7,409 bases of DNA from Methanomassiliicoccales archaeon (GTDB lineage: Archaea > Thermoplasmatota > Thermoplasmata > Methanomassiliicoccales > UBA472), in contig JAJRAL010000015.1 in the NCBI GenBank assembly GCA_028679935.1, positions 1-7,409 of the forward strand, written 5' to 3'. Numbering within the stretch: position 1 is the first letter of the stretch; each line of letters begins with the position of its first letter. Made by a program: the position numbers and the translations under genes. Below the pieces are notes generated by a model that made no database searches, was not told the origin of the DNA, and saw nothing but the letters and a program-made list of their open reading frames with translations. Of the stretch, positions 1 to 6,450 are shown one piece after another.

Positions 1-1973
1 AGGTCGACCCCCAGTACGAGGTCGCCCTCAACGTGGCAGCAGGGAACAGGATGCAGTCGATTGTGGTGGATGACGACGAGACGGCGGCCGCCGCGATCCA
101 AATCCTCAAGAGGAACAACCTCGGCAGGGCGACGTTCCTGCCGCTCAACAAGATGCTCGACGGCAAGCCGAGGGGGAAGGCGATCCTGGCCGAGAAGGAG
201 TCGGTCGGGTTCGCGATCGATCTGATACAGTTCAAGGAGGAGTACCGCGCGGCGTTCTGGTACGTCTTCGGCGACACGGTGGTCGTCGACAATCTGGACA
301 AGGCGCGGAAGTTGATGGGCGGCGTCCGGCTCGTGACGCTCGGCGGCGAGCTGATCGAGTCCTCCGGCGCAATGGTTGGCGGGACGCTCGAGGGCAGCCA
401 GGTCAAGTTCGGTTCATCGGCAAAGAGCAAGCTCGACGAGGTCGCGGACGAGCTGCGCCGCTCGACCGAGCACGCCGAGAAGGTCCAGGAGGAGCTGGTC
501 GAGGTCAGGAAGGCGCTCAAGGATATCGAGGATGCGCTGCTCCATGCGAACGGCTCCGGCGCGACCAACGGGGTGAAGGTCGGCGCCTTCGAATCGCGCC
601 GCAAGGAGCTGCGCGAGCGGCAGGCCCAAGCGGAGGCCGATATCAACAGCGTCTCGGAGGAGCTGGCCGAGGTCGAGCGCTCGCTGTCCGCCGTCCTGCC
701 CAAGATCGAGTCGCTAGGCAAGGAGATCGACGCGACGAAGGCGGAGCGCGACGAGGGCCGGAAGAGGATCAACGAGCTGGCGCCGCAGGAGCTCTCCGCG
801 AAGCTGAAGAAGCTCCAGTCGGACATCGTCGAGCTGAGCGCGAGGGTCTCCAAGGAGAAGTCGGAGAAGGAGACGGCGGAGGCGCAGCTCAAGCTGCTCG
901 AGTCGAGACGCCAGGACATCGCCTCCCTGGACAAGGAAGGCAGGGACAAGATCGCCAAGTACAAGAAGGCGGCCTCGGAGGCGGGCGAGAAGGAGAAGAA
1001 GCTCACCACCGAGCTCAGCGCCATGAGGAAGATTGAGGAGTCTATGGGCAACGAGGTCAAGGGGCTCCGCGACAAGCGCGACGCCGCATTCAAGGAGAAG
1101 ACGAAGCTTGAAGGCGAGAAGGACCAGGTCGCCACGAAGATAGAGACTTCGGGGGACTTCACCGTCGGTCTGCAGACGAAGATCGCCGCCGCTGAGGACC
1201 GGCTCAAGGAGCTGGAGGCGGAGATCGCGTCATACACCGTCCAAGCGACCTATCCGCTGCCGGCGCTCGAGGACCTCAAGGAGACGATCAACCATTGCGA
1301 GAGGTTGCTCGGCACGATGGGAGCGGTGAACCTGAGGGCGATCGAGGATTACAATTCGAAGCAGGGCAGGCAGGACGAGCTCAAGGAGGAGAGCGCCCAT
1401 CTGGACCGGCAGCGCAAGGACCTCATCAAGCTGATGGAGGAGCTCAACGAGAAGAAGAAGGAGGCTCTGGGCAAGGTCTTCGTCTCGATAAGCGAGAACT
1501 TCCGCGGAACGTACGCGGAGCTCTCCGGCGGAGGAGAGGCGGAGCTGGTGCTGGAGAACCCAGACTCGCCGTTCGAGGGCGGACTGGTGATGAAGGTCCG
1601 GCCGAGGAACGGCAAGGTTCTCAGGCTCGACGCGCTGAGCGGCGGGGAGAAGTCCCTCGCGGCGCTCGCCTTCGTGTTCGCGATCCAGCAGTACCAGCCA
1701 TCGCCGTTCTACCTGCTCGACGAGGTGGACATGTTCTTGGACGCAGTGAACGCAGACATGGTCGCCCATCGCATCGCCAAGTGCTCGCACACGGCGCAGT
1801 TCGTGCAGGTATCGTTGCGCAAGGTCACCCTGGCAAAGGCGGACCATCTGATAGGCGTGACGAAGGGTGAGAACGGCATCACCCAGGTCATCATGAGACC
1901 GAACATCGGCGACATCAACGAGCTGCAGTCGCAGCTCCATCTGCCGGAAGAGAAGGCGGAGGGGACGGCATGA
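1..1973 (+). CDS. smc: Chromosome segregation protein SMC, C-terminal half (5' partial)
   Basis: SMC is the ATPase of the SMC-ScpAB complex, which compacts and segregates chromosomes by acting on DNA as a long hinged dimer. The reading frame is open from the first full codon at position 3 and the gene begins outside the window; the GTG at 33 is internal, because the residues before it already continue the hinge. Counting from position 3 (656 residues visible): second half of the hinge at about 1-135, with AAGNRMQSIVVDD, GRATFLPLN and SSGAMVGGT; a long charged coiled coil at about 140-430; then the C-terminal ATPase lobe, with GAVNL at 440-444, ABC signature LSGGEKS at 545-551 and Walker B FYLLDEVD at 569-576. 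The stretch after the hinge is of ordinary SMC length, so about half the protein is missing. The usual H-loop position reads VSLRK (603-607). The stop overlaps the scpA start (ATGA). The family call is secure. Confidence 0.97.
   Translation, partial: VDPQYEVALNVAAGNRMQSIVVDDDETAAAAIQILKRNNLGRATFLPLNKMLDGKPRGKAILAEKESVGFAIDLIQFKEEYRAAFWYVFGDTVVVDNLDKARKLMGGVRLVTLGGELIESSGAMVGGTLEGSQVKFGSSAKSKLDEVADELRRSTEHAEKVQEELVEVRKALKDIEDALLHANGSGATNGVKVGAFESRRKELRERQAQAEADINSVSEELAEVERSLSAVLPKIESLGKEIDATKAERDEGRKRINELAPQELSAKLKKLQSDIVELSARVSKEKSEKETAEAQLKLLESRRQDIASLDKEGRDKIAKYKKAASEAGEKEKKLTTELSAMRKIEESMGNEVKGLRDKRDAAFKEKTKLEGEKDQVATKIETSGDFTVGLQTKIAAAEDRLKELEAEIASYTVQATYPLPALEDLKETINHCERLLGTMGAVNLRAIEDYNSKQGRQDELKEESAHLDRQRKDLIKLMEELNEKKKEALGKVFVSISENFRGTYAELSGGGEAELVLENPDSPFEGGLVMKVRPRNGKVLRLDALSGGEKSLAALAFVFAIQQYQPSPFYLLDEVDMFLDAVNADMVAHRIAKCSHTAQFVQVSLRKVTLAKADHLIGVTKGENGITQVIMRPNIGDINELQSQLHLPEEKAEGTA
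1958..1964 (+). promoter_or_regulatory. Ribosome binding site of scpA
   Basis: GGAGGGG lies inside the last codons of smc and ends 5 nt before the scpA ATG. This is good anti-16S complementarity at normal spacing. It supports the overlapping ATG start and coupled translation with smc. Confidence 0.7.
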
Positions 1974-2878
1974 ACGACAACGGCGCGTTGGAAGGAGTCC
2001 TGAATCACATCGTGTTCCACAAGGCGATCATCGGCGAGGACGACGGCCACCTGAAGTTCGACAAGTATCTGGAAATGGCCCGCTCCGCGAGCGACGGCTC
2101 GGACTACATTCCCAAGGACCCGTTGGACCGGTCGCTGCAGCTTGTCTTCGAGCTCGTCCTGAGCCAGAACTTCGATCCCTGGGACATAGACCTCGTCTCG
2201 TTCACCGACATGTACCTGAAGCGGACGCGCGAGGCGCAGGTCAACTTCATCATCGCCGGGCGCCTCGTGTTCATGGCCTGGAGCATCCTGAAGATGCAGA
2301 GCGAGAGGGTGCTGCAGATGAACGAGGACGCGAACGACCTGTTCTGCGCTGGATGGGACTTCGACAGCCTAGATGAGTTCTGCTCGGACGACGATAGGGT
2401 CCAGGTCGCGGCCGACGTGCCGGAGAGCGTTGACCTCGTGGAGGCGATACGACACCAGTCGCAGCGCCCCGTGTCGCTGATCGAGCTTCTGGACGCGTTC
2501 GAGGACGCGCGAGAGGAGGCGCTTCGCATCGAGGAGAGAGCGAAGCTCAGGGAGCAGCTGAGGCTCACCCCGGAGAACTTCGACCCGAAGTCCCACTCAG
2601 AGGATCTGGAGAAGGAGGTCGAGGCGGTCTGGAAGCGCATCGCGAAGTGCGGTCCCGGTCCGGTATCGCTCGACGACTTGTGCACCGGAGACAAGGAGGA
2701 CAGGGTGACCGTCTTCGTCTCGCTCCTGTTCCTTGCGCGCAATGCGAAGATCGCACTGTGGCAGGACGACCTGCCGTACGGTGAGATATTCCTGGAGATG
2801 AAGATCCCGTGGGACATCGCCACGCTCGAGGACGCCAAGCAGCCAGCTGAGGTGCCCCAGCGCGCGGCGGTGATGTGA
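1970..2878 (+). CDS. scpA: Segregation and condensation protein A (kleisin)
   Basis: ScpA is the kleisin that bridges the two SMC heads and recruits ScpB. The 302-residue product carries the ScpA N-terminal hallmark FDPWDIDLVSFTDMYL (68-83), followed by a helical segment ending in the ILKMQSERVL region (106-115) that would contact the SMC neck. A long acidic linker, probably flexible, runs to about 210. A C-terminal winged-helix segment (about 215-280, including DRVTVFVSLLFLARNAKI) should bind the SMC head cap. An N-terminal extension of roughly 50 residues precedes the usual start of homology and makes the protein somewhat long for an archaeal ScpA. The ATG overlaps the smc stop and has a GGAGGGG ribosome binding site, so this start is preferred. 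The gene is followed after one base by scpB. The family call rests on the motif and the operon; domain edges are estimates. Confidence 0.95.
   Translation: MNDNGALEGVLNHIVFHKAIIGEDDGHLKFDKYLEMARSASDGSDYIPKDPLDRSLQLVFELVLSQNFDPWDIDLVSFTDMYLKRTREAQVNFIIAGRLVFMAWSILKMQSERVLQMNEDANDLFCAGWDFDSLDEFCSDDDRVQVAADVPESVDLVEAIRHQSQRPVSLIELLDAFEDAREEALRIEERAKLREQLRLTPENFDPKSHSEDLEKEVEAVWKRIAKCGPGPVSLDDLCTGDKEDRVTVFVSLLFLARNAKIALWQDDLPYGEIFLEMKIPWDIATLEDAKQPAEVPQRAAVM
2869..2874 (+). promoter_or_regulatory. Ribosome binding site of scpB (GGTGAT)
   Basis: GGTGAT, complementary to the ATCACC end of archaeal 16S rRNA, sits in the last codons of scpA, 5 nt before the GTG at 2880. It decides the non-ATG start of scpB, because the frame is closed by a TGA just upstream (2871-2873). 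Confidence 0.65.
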
Positions 2879-2879
2879 C

Positions 2880-3398
2880 GTGGAACCCGTCCGGGCCGTG
2901 GAGGCCGTGCTGTTCGCCTCATCGCGACCGCTGAAGCTGTCGGAGATAGAGGCAGCGACCCAACTCACGCCCGACGTCATCCGCCGGTCCCTGGCCAAGC
3001 TGAAGAAGGAGTACGATGAGAGGGGCTCGGCGGTGGAGCTCGTCAAGATCGGCATACGCCACGCCCTCCAGCTCAGGAAGGAGTACGTCGGATACGGGCT
3101 GCCCTTCGCCGAAAAGGAGCTGCCTCGCGAGGTCCTGCGGACCGCGGCGTACATCGCCTACAACCAGCCGATCCTCCAGAGCGACCTGGCCAAGGCCCTG
3201 GGAGGGGATGTGTACGAGCACGTGCATGCCCTGCGCAACGCCGGCCTGGTATCGGCCTCCAGGAGGGGGCAGACGTTCTCTCTGACGACATCCAAGAGGT
3301 TCGCCGAGTACTTCGGGATAGCCTCCTCGAGGAAGGAGGACATCAAGAAGTGGATGGAGAGCCAGGCGGGTCAATCACAGAGGCCGCCGGGGGCCTGA
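2880..3398 (+). CDS. scpB: Segregation and condensation protein B
   Basis: ScpB is the dimeric winged-helix (kite) partner that binds the ScpA linker in the SMC complex. The 172-residue product shows two tandem winged-helix units: about 3-75 (AVEAVLFASSRPLKLSEIE, then the helix TPDVIRRSLAKLKKEY), and about 80-148 (LPREVLRTAAYIAYNQPILQ, then YEHVHALRNAGLVSASRRGQ and the terminal FAEYFGI typical of ScpB). A short basic and Gln/Pro-rich tail follows. The length is slightly below that of many bacterial ScpB proteins, mostly through a shorter tail. The start is GTG, one base after the scpA stop, with GGTGAT at ideal spacing and no upstream alternative in frame. This is the last gene of the smc operon; the next gene has its own promoter-like element. 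Confidence 0.94.
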   Translation: MEPVRAVEAVLFASSRPLKLSEIEAATQLTPDVIRRSLAKLKKEYDERGSAVELVKIGIRHALQLRKEYVGYGLPFAEKELPREVLRTAAYIAYNQPILQSDLAKALGGDVYEHVHALRNAGLVSASRRGQTFSLTTSKRFAEYFGIASSRKEDIKKWMESQAGQSQRPPGA

Positions 3399-3426
3399 GA
3401 GTAGCACCCAGCGACTCCGCGATGGC

Positions 3427-3440
3427 AAAGGCTTAAAGCC
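3427..3440 (+). promoter_or_regulatory. Candidate archaeal promoter (BRE/TATA-like) of the LSm gene
   Basis: AAAGGCTTAAAGCC is an AT-rich island in GC-rich surroundings. Its TAAAG core begins 38 nt before the LSm ATG, so a start of transcription near 3460 would leave a leader of roughly 10 nt. The core is embedded in a perfect small dyad, GGCTT-A-AAGCC (3430-3440). This is inferred from position and composition only. Confidence 0.45.
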
Positions 3441-3461
3441 CCCAGCCATATTCACGGACCA

Positions 3462-3466
3462 GTGAT
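3462..3466 (+). promoter_or_regulatory. Ribosome binding site of the LSm gene
   Basis: GTGAT ends 5 nt before the ATG at 3472 and matches part of the archaeal GGAGGTGAT consensus. It favours this ATG over the in-frame ATG two codons later (3478), though the second cannot be excluded. Confidence 0.45.
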
Positions 3467-3471
3467 ATTCG

Positions 3472-3687
3472 ATGGTGATGCCACTCGCGCTCCTTGAGAA
3501 GTCCACTAACAAGAAGGTCTCCCTCCTGCTGAAGGACAACAGGGTGCTGGAAGGCAAGCTCACGGGCTACGATGAGTACATGAACATGGTTCTTGAGGAG
3601 ACCGAGGAGCGCACGGCCGACCAGACGCGCCGGCTGGGCGTAGTCATTCTGCGCGGCAACAACGTCGTCAGCATCTCGCCCCTATGA
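3472..3687 (+). CDS. Archaeal Sm-like (LSm) RNA-binding protein
   Basis: LSm proteins form hexa- or heptameric rings that bind U-rich single-stranded RNA and take part in RNA processing and small-RNA function. The 71-residue product covers the whole Sm fold: a short N-terminal helix (PLALLEKS), the Sm1 motif at about 14-44 with GYDEYMNMVL (32-41), a short charged loop, and the Sm2 motif at about 56-70 with ILRGNNVVSISP (59-70). The residues that form the RNA pocket are present: D34 and N38 of the D-x-x-M-N loop, and R61-G62-N63. The length is normal for an archaeal LSm. The gene stands alone, with 73 nt before it and 43 nt after. The neighbouring genes are scpB and a nucleotidyltransferase, not the rpl37e gene often found beside euryarchaeal lsm. 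It could be a primary LSm in a rearranged locus or a second paralogue. Confidence 0.93.
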   Translation: MVMPLALLEKSTNKKVSLLLKDNRVLEGKLTGYDEYMNMVLEETEERTADQTRRLGVVILRGNNVVSISPL

Positions 3688-3690
3688 CGT

Positions 3691-3700
3691 TCCTAAAGAT
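3691..3700 (+). promoter_or_regulatory. Candidate TATA-like element of the nucleotidyltransferase gene
   Basis: TCCTAAAGAT carries the same TAAAG core as the LSm promoter, here starting 37 nt before the ATG at 3731 (38 nt for LSm). The matching spacing supports a short-leader or leaderless transcript. The assignment is by position only. Confidence 0.4.
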
Positions 3701-3711
3701 CCATCTATGAA

Positions 3712-3725
3712 CCCTTTCTAAAGGG
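3712..3725 (+). repeat. 14-bp dyad before the nucleotidyltransferase gene
   Basis: CCCTTT-CT-AAAGGG is a perfect 6-bp inverted repeat around a 2-base centre. It ends 5 nt before the ATG, between the TATA-like element and the gene, about where transcription would begin. It could be an operator. At this size it could also arise by chance, and the 2-base centre is too short for an RNA hairpin loop. Confidence 0.5.
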
Positions 3726-3730
3726 ATGCC

Positions 3731-4696
3731 ATGAAAGCGGTTGTTCTCGCCGGCGGCATGGGCACGCGCCTCCGACCATTGACCTACATGACACCGAAGG
3801 CGCTGGTGCCGATCGCCGGGAAGCCGCTTATCACCCGGATCATCGACTCGCTGCCGCCGAGCGTCGATACGGTCATCCTTGCGGTTAGCTACATGCGCGG
3901 GGCGCTGGAGGACCACTTCGCCGCGAACCCGTGCGGTCGCAAGCTCATCCTTGTCAACGAGACCAGCCCGCTCGGAACGGGCGGGGCGCTGAAGAACGTT
4001 TCCCAGCACATCGACGAGACATTCATCGCGTTGAACGGCGATTGCGTCTCCTCGCTGAACATCAAGAACTTGGTCAAGCAGCACCGGGAGAAGGGAGGCG
4101 TCGGTACGCTGGCGCTCTGGCAGGTCGAGGACCCGTCGGCGTTCGGCGTCGTGGTCCTGGACCAGGCCGAGCGTGTCGTCGACTTCCAGGAGAAACCGAA
4201 GCGCGAGGAGGCCCGATCGAACCTCATCAACGCGGGCATCTACGTCTTCGAACCGGAGATACTGGACTACATCGGGAAGGGGGCCGTATCGCTCGAAAGA
4301 GAAGTATTCCCGTCCGTCCTCGAGGATGGTCTCTTCGGCCATCGGTTCGAGGGGTTCTGGGTAGATTGCGGTACGAGGGAGAACGTGCTCAGGGCGCAGA
4401 GCGTCTACCTGGAGGTCGAGGGGCAGAGGATCCTGGGCTCGAAGGTCAGCGAATCCGCCTCAATCATACCGCCGAACCTGGTGAACGGTTCGACCGTCGG
4501 CTCCTGCAAGCTCGGACCGAATGTCTGCCTCGAGCCCGGCGCCCAGATCATGGACGAGGCCGAGGTAAGCAACTCGTTGCTGATGAAGGGAGCGGTCGTC
4601 GAGAAGGGCGCCGTGGTCAAGAACTCGATCATCGGGCCGGGCAAGAGGGTCGGCGCCGGTGAGTGGGTCGGGGATGCGGTCCTAGCGAACCGCTAA
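3731..4696 (+). CDS. Sugar-phosphate nucleotidyltransferase (NDP-sugar pyrophosphorylase family)
   Basis: Enzymes of this family transfer a nucleotidyl group from an NTP to a sugar 1-phosphate, giving an activated NDP-sugar and pyrophosphate for glycan, glycolipid or glycoprotein synthesis in the cytoplasm. The 321-residue product begins with the nucleotide-binding loop LAGGMGTRLRPLT (6-18) and P22-K23. It then shows ETSPLGTGGA (77-86), NGD (102-104, D104 the likely metal ligand), FGVV (138-141), EKP (154-156), NAGIYVF (167-173) and WVDCGT (210-215, D212 likely the second metal ligand). From about 238 hexapeptide-like repeats (I/V at regular spacing, as in GAVVEKGAVVKNSIIGPG) form a short left-handed beta-helix. 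This resembles archaeal mannose-1-phosphate guanylyltransferase-like and glucose-1-phosphate thymidylyltransferase-like proteins, with a shorter tail than full GMPP. Which sugar and which nucleotide cannot be told. It appears monocistronic, with no clear ribosome binding site, consistent with a leaderless or short-leader mRNA. Confidence 0.92.
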   Translation: MKAVVLAGGMGTRLRPLTYMTPKALVPIAGKPLITRIIDSLPPSVDTVILAVSYMRGALEDHFAANPCGRKLILVNETSPLGTGGALKNVSQHIDETFIALNGDCVSSLNIKNLVKQHREKGGVGTLALWQVEDPSAFGVVVLDQAERVVDFQEKPKREEARSNLINAGIYVFEPEILDYIGKGAVSLEREVFPSVLEDGLFGHRFEGFWVDCGTRENVLRAQSVYLEVEGQRILGSKVSESASIIPPNLVNGSTVGSCKLGPNVCLEPGAQIMDEAEVSNSLLMKGAVVEKGAVVKNSIIGPGKRVGAGEWVGDAVLANR

Positions 4697-4732
4697 TCTC
4701 GCTCGTTTTCTGCGAATCTGGGTCGCCCCTCT

Positions 4733-4750
4733 GAAAGAGTTATCTATACT
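4733..4750 (+). promoter_or_regulatory. Candidate BRE/TATA promoter of the ABC importer operon
   Basis: GAAAGAG followed by TTATCTATACT is the most TATA-like island in the window. The TATA part is centred about 28-30 nt before the ATG at 4774, which places the expected transcription start within a few bases of the start codon. That implies a leaderless mRNA for the permease gene. Confidence 0.55.
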
Positions 4751-4773
4751 CTGTCCATTCACCTACCAAGGAG

Positions 4774-6450
4774 ATGGAAAGTCTGCCATCGGGCCTAGCG
4801 AAGCTGACAGCAATCGTTAGTCGGCGCCGCTTCCGCGCGGGGTGGACCGCCTTCATCATCTTCTTCTTCCTCGTCTTCGTGGTCCTGCCGACCGTCTACG
4901 TGCTCTCTTACGCGGTCACCGACTGGGACCAGATACAGAACAACGTCCTCAACAACCAGACCCTGACGCAGCAGATCGGCGACTCCATCGCCGCGTCGTT
5001 CGAGATCGCCGGCATCGTGACCGTGGTGGACATCCTCGTCGGGCTGCCGATGGCCTGGATAATGGTACGGAAGAACTTCAGGGGAAAACGGTTCATAGAC
5101 ACCCTGATAGACATGCCCCTGGCGGTGCCTACCGCTGCGCTGGGGTTCTCGAGCGCCATATTCTTCGCGGTGACCAAGCCCGGACTTGACGTTCCCTTGG
5201 GGCTGGACCTGGTCGCATCGCCTTTCATCCTCATCGTTCTCCTACACATCGTCTTCTCCTACCCGTACATGGTCAGGTCGCTCTCGGCGATACTGGAGCA
5301 GATCGACCAAACGTACGAGACGGCGGGTCGGACCCTCGGGGCATCGAAGCTGACGGCGGCCCGCACCATCACCCTGCCGCTGTTCCGCGCCGGCCTCGTG
5401 ACGGGCATAATCCTCTGCTTCTCCCGCAGCCTGAGCGAGACCGGAGGGACGGTGATCGCGCTCGCGACGATGGCGAACGCTCAGGGATTCAACACCGGTC
5501 CGACACTCATCAACTTCCTCAAGGGAGAGAGCGGGACGGACCCAGCGGCCATCCCCGCCATGGCCTTCGTCAGCATCCTCCTGATCCTCCTTGCTATCGT
5601 GCTGCTGGTCGTGCTGAAGCTGCTGGTGATGAAGGTCCGTCTCCCAGCGGGCAAGGTCTGGCCGAAGTGGGAGAAGCTTCTCTCGCGGGGGTGGCTCCCC
5701 AAGTCCAAGGACGGCATCGCGATCGCGTTCCTGGTCGTGTTCGTCCTGGTCCCGGCGTTCTTCATCTTCACGTACGTCTTCACGAGCTCGCCCACCGCGG
5801 CAGGTGACTGGAACGGCTTCTACCAGAGTCTGGGGATATCCTTCATCATCGCGGGCGTGGTGACGGCGATCGACCTTGCGCTCGGCATACCCCTGGCGCT
5901 CTACATCGCCCGGGGAGGGAAGGCTCGCGTCCCCGCGGCCCTCGACGTCCTCGTCAACATCCCGCTGATCGTGCCGACGGCCGCGCTCGGCTTCTCTCTG
6001 GGCTTGTTCTGGACCGGCTCGAGCGTCGCCACCGGCATCGTGGCATTCATTCTCGTGATACTGGCGCACGTGGCATTCACGTATCCGCTTGTGGTCAGGA
6101 ACGTCACCGGCGCGGTCGAGGAGATAGATCCGGCCTTCGAAGAGACCGCCAGGACCCTGGGGGCCAAGCCGATCCAAGGGTTCCGAAGGGTGCTCTACCC
6201 GATGATCAAGAGCTCGATCCTGGCAGGCGCGATCATGGCTTTCACCCGCTCCCTAGGCGAGACAGGCGCTACCCTTGCGGTCGCCCCGAGCATCAACACC
6301 GCTCCAGTCTTCATCGTCAACCTGATCTCGCCCAAGACCGGACAGCCTGACTATTACACCGCCGCCCTCGCATGCATCGTCCTGATCATCCTGTCCTACG
6401 TGATCATGCTCTCGCTGCGCTACCTGACCCGCAGGAGGAGGAAGGCCTAG
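4774..6450 (+). CDS. Fused two-domain ABC importer permease (MOI type)
   Basis: This is the membrane channel of an ABC importer, with both permease halves in one 558-residue chain. Each half has several hydrophobic helices and a cytoplasmic EAA coupling loop that docks on the ATPase: YETAGRTLGASKLTAARTIT with the following LP (181-202), and FEETARTLGAKPIQGF (455-470). The halves are clearly duplicates: DMPLAVPTAALGFS (113-126) matches NIPLIVPTAALGFS (395-408), and RSLSETGGT (218-226) matches RSLGETGAT (492-500), an offset of roughly 275-280 residues. A basic cytoplasmic linker (about 286-313) joins them. The RSLGETGAT-type motif and fused layout fit the molybdate/sulfate/Fe3+/thiamine permease group; fused permeases are typical of ThiP and Fe3+ (FbpB-type) systems. 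The substrate is not resolved. The first helix (about 22-48) is probably an uncleaved anchor. The ATG directly follows AAGGAG with no spacer. The stop abuts the ATPase start. Confidence 0.93.
   Translation: MESLPSGLAKLTAIVSRRRFRAGWTAFIIFFFLVFVVLPTVYVLSYAVTDWDQIQNNVLNNQTLTQQIGDSIAASFEIAGIVTVVDILVGLPMAWIMVRKNFRGKRFIDTLIDMPLAVPTAALGFSSAIFFAVTKPGLDVPLGLDLVASPFILIVLLHIVFSYPYMVRSLSAILEQIDQTYETAGRTLGASKLTAARTITLPLFRAGLVTGIILCFSRSLSETGGTVIALATMANAQGFNTGPTLINFLKGESGTDPAAIPAMAFVSILLILLAIVLLVVLKLLVMKVRLPAGKVWPKWEKLLSRGWLPKSKDGIAIAFLVVFVLVPAFFIFTYVFTSSPTAAGDWNGFYQSLGISFIIAGVVTAIDLALGIPLALYIARGGKARVPAALDVLVNIPLIVPTAALGFSLGLFWTGSSVATGIVAFILVILAHVAFTYPLVVRNVTGAVEEIDPAFEETARTLGAKPIQGFRRVLYPMIKSSILAGAIMAFTRSLGETGATLAVAPSINTAPVFIVNLISPKTGQPDYYTAALACIVLIILSYVIMLSLRYLTRRRRKA
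6437..6441 (+). promoter_or_regulatory. Ribosome binding site of the ABC ATPase gene
   Basis: GGAGG, within a longer purine run encoding the Arg-rich C-terminus of the permease, ends 9 nt before the ATG at 6451. It supports that start and coupled expression with the permease. Confidence 0.6.

Noticed and set aside
33..35. GTG at 33 as the start of a short SMC-like protein
   Set aside because: The frame is open back to position 3, and the residues before the GTG (VDPQYEVALN) continue the hinge homology. The gene is cut by the window edge, not shortened.
750..1100. Repetitive AAGGAGAAG-like purine stretches
   Set aside because: They encode the Lys/Glu-rich heptads of the SMC coiled coil, so they need no separate explanation as DNA repeats.
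1230..1940. Antisense open frame (236 codons) opposite the SMC head domain
   Set aside because: It lies opposite the signature and Walker B motifs of SMC, is Leu/Arg/Val/His-rich and shows no family resemblance.
2104..2922. Antisense open frame (272 codons) opposite scpA
   Set aside because: It is Ser/Arg-rich with no motif, and it lies opposite a well-supported kleisin gene. It reflects codon bias.
3931..4662. Alternative + strand frame (243 codons) inside the nucleotidyltransferase gene
   Set aside because: The Arg/Gly-rich product is typical of an out-of-frame reading. The overlapping gene has all its family motifs intact, so there is no sign of a frameshift.
4697..4720. Possible terminator after the nucleotidyltransferase (TCGC and GCGA arms around a TTTT run)
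   Set aside because: The arms are only 4 bp with a 9-base loop, and the T run is four bases. This is too weak to call.
5242..6177. Long antisense open frame (311 codons) opposite the permease
   Set aside because: Its product is a low-complexity Arg/Asp/Glu/Gly/His-rich string with no recognisable domain. It is the kind of shadow expected opposite a GC-rich gene with biased third positions.
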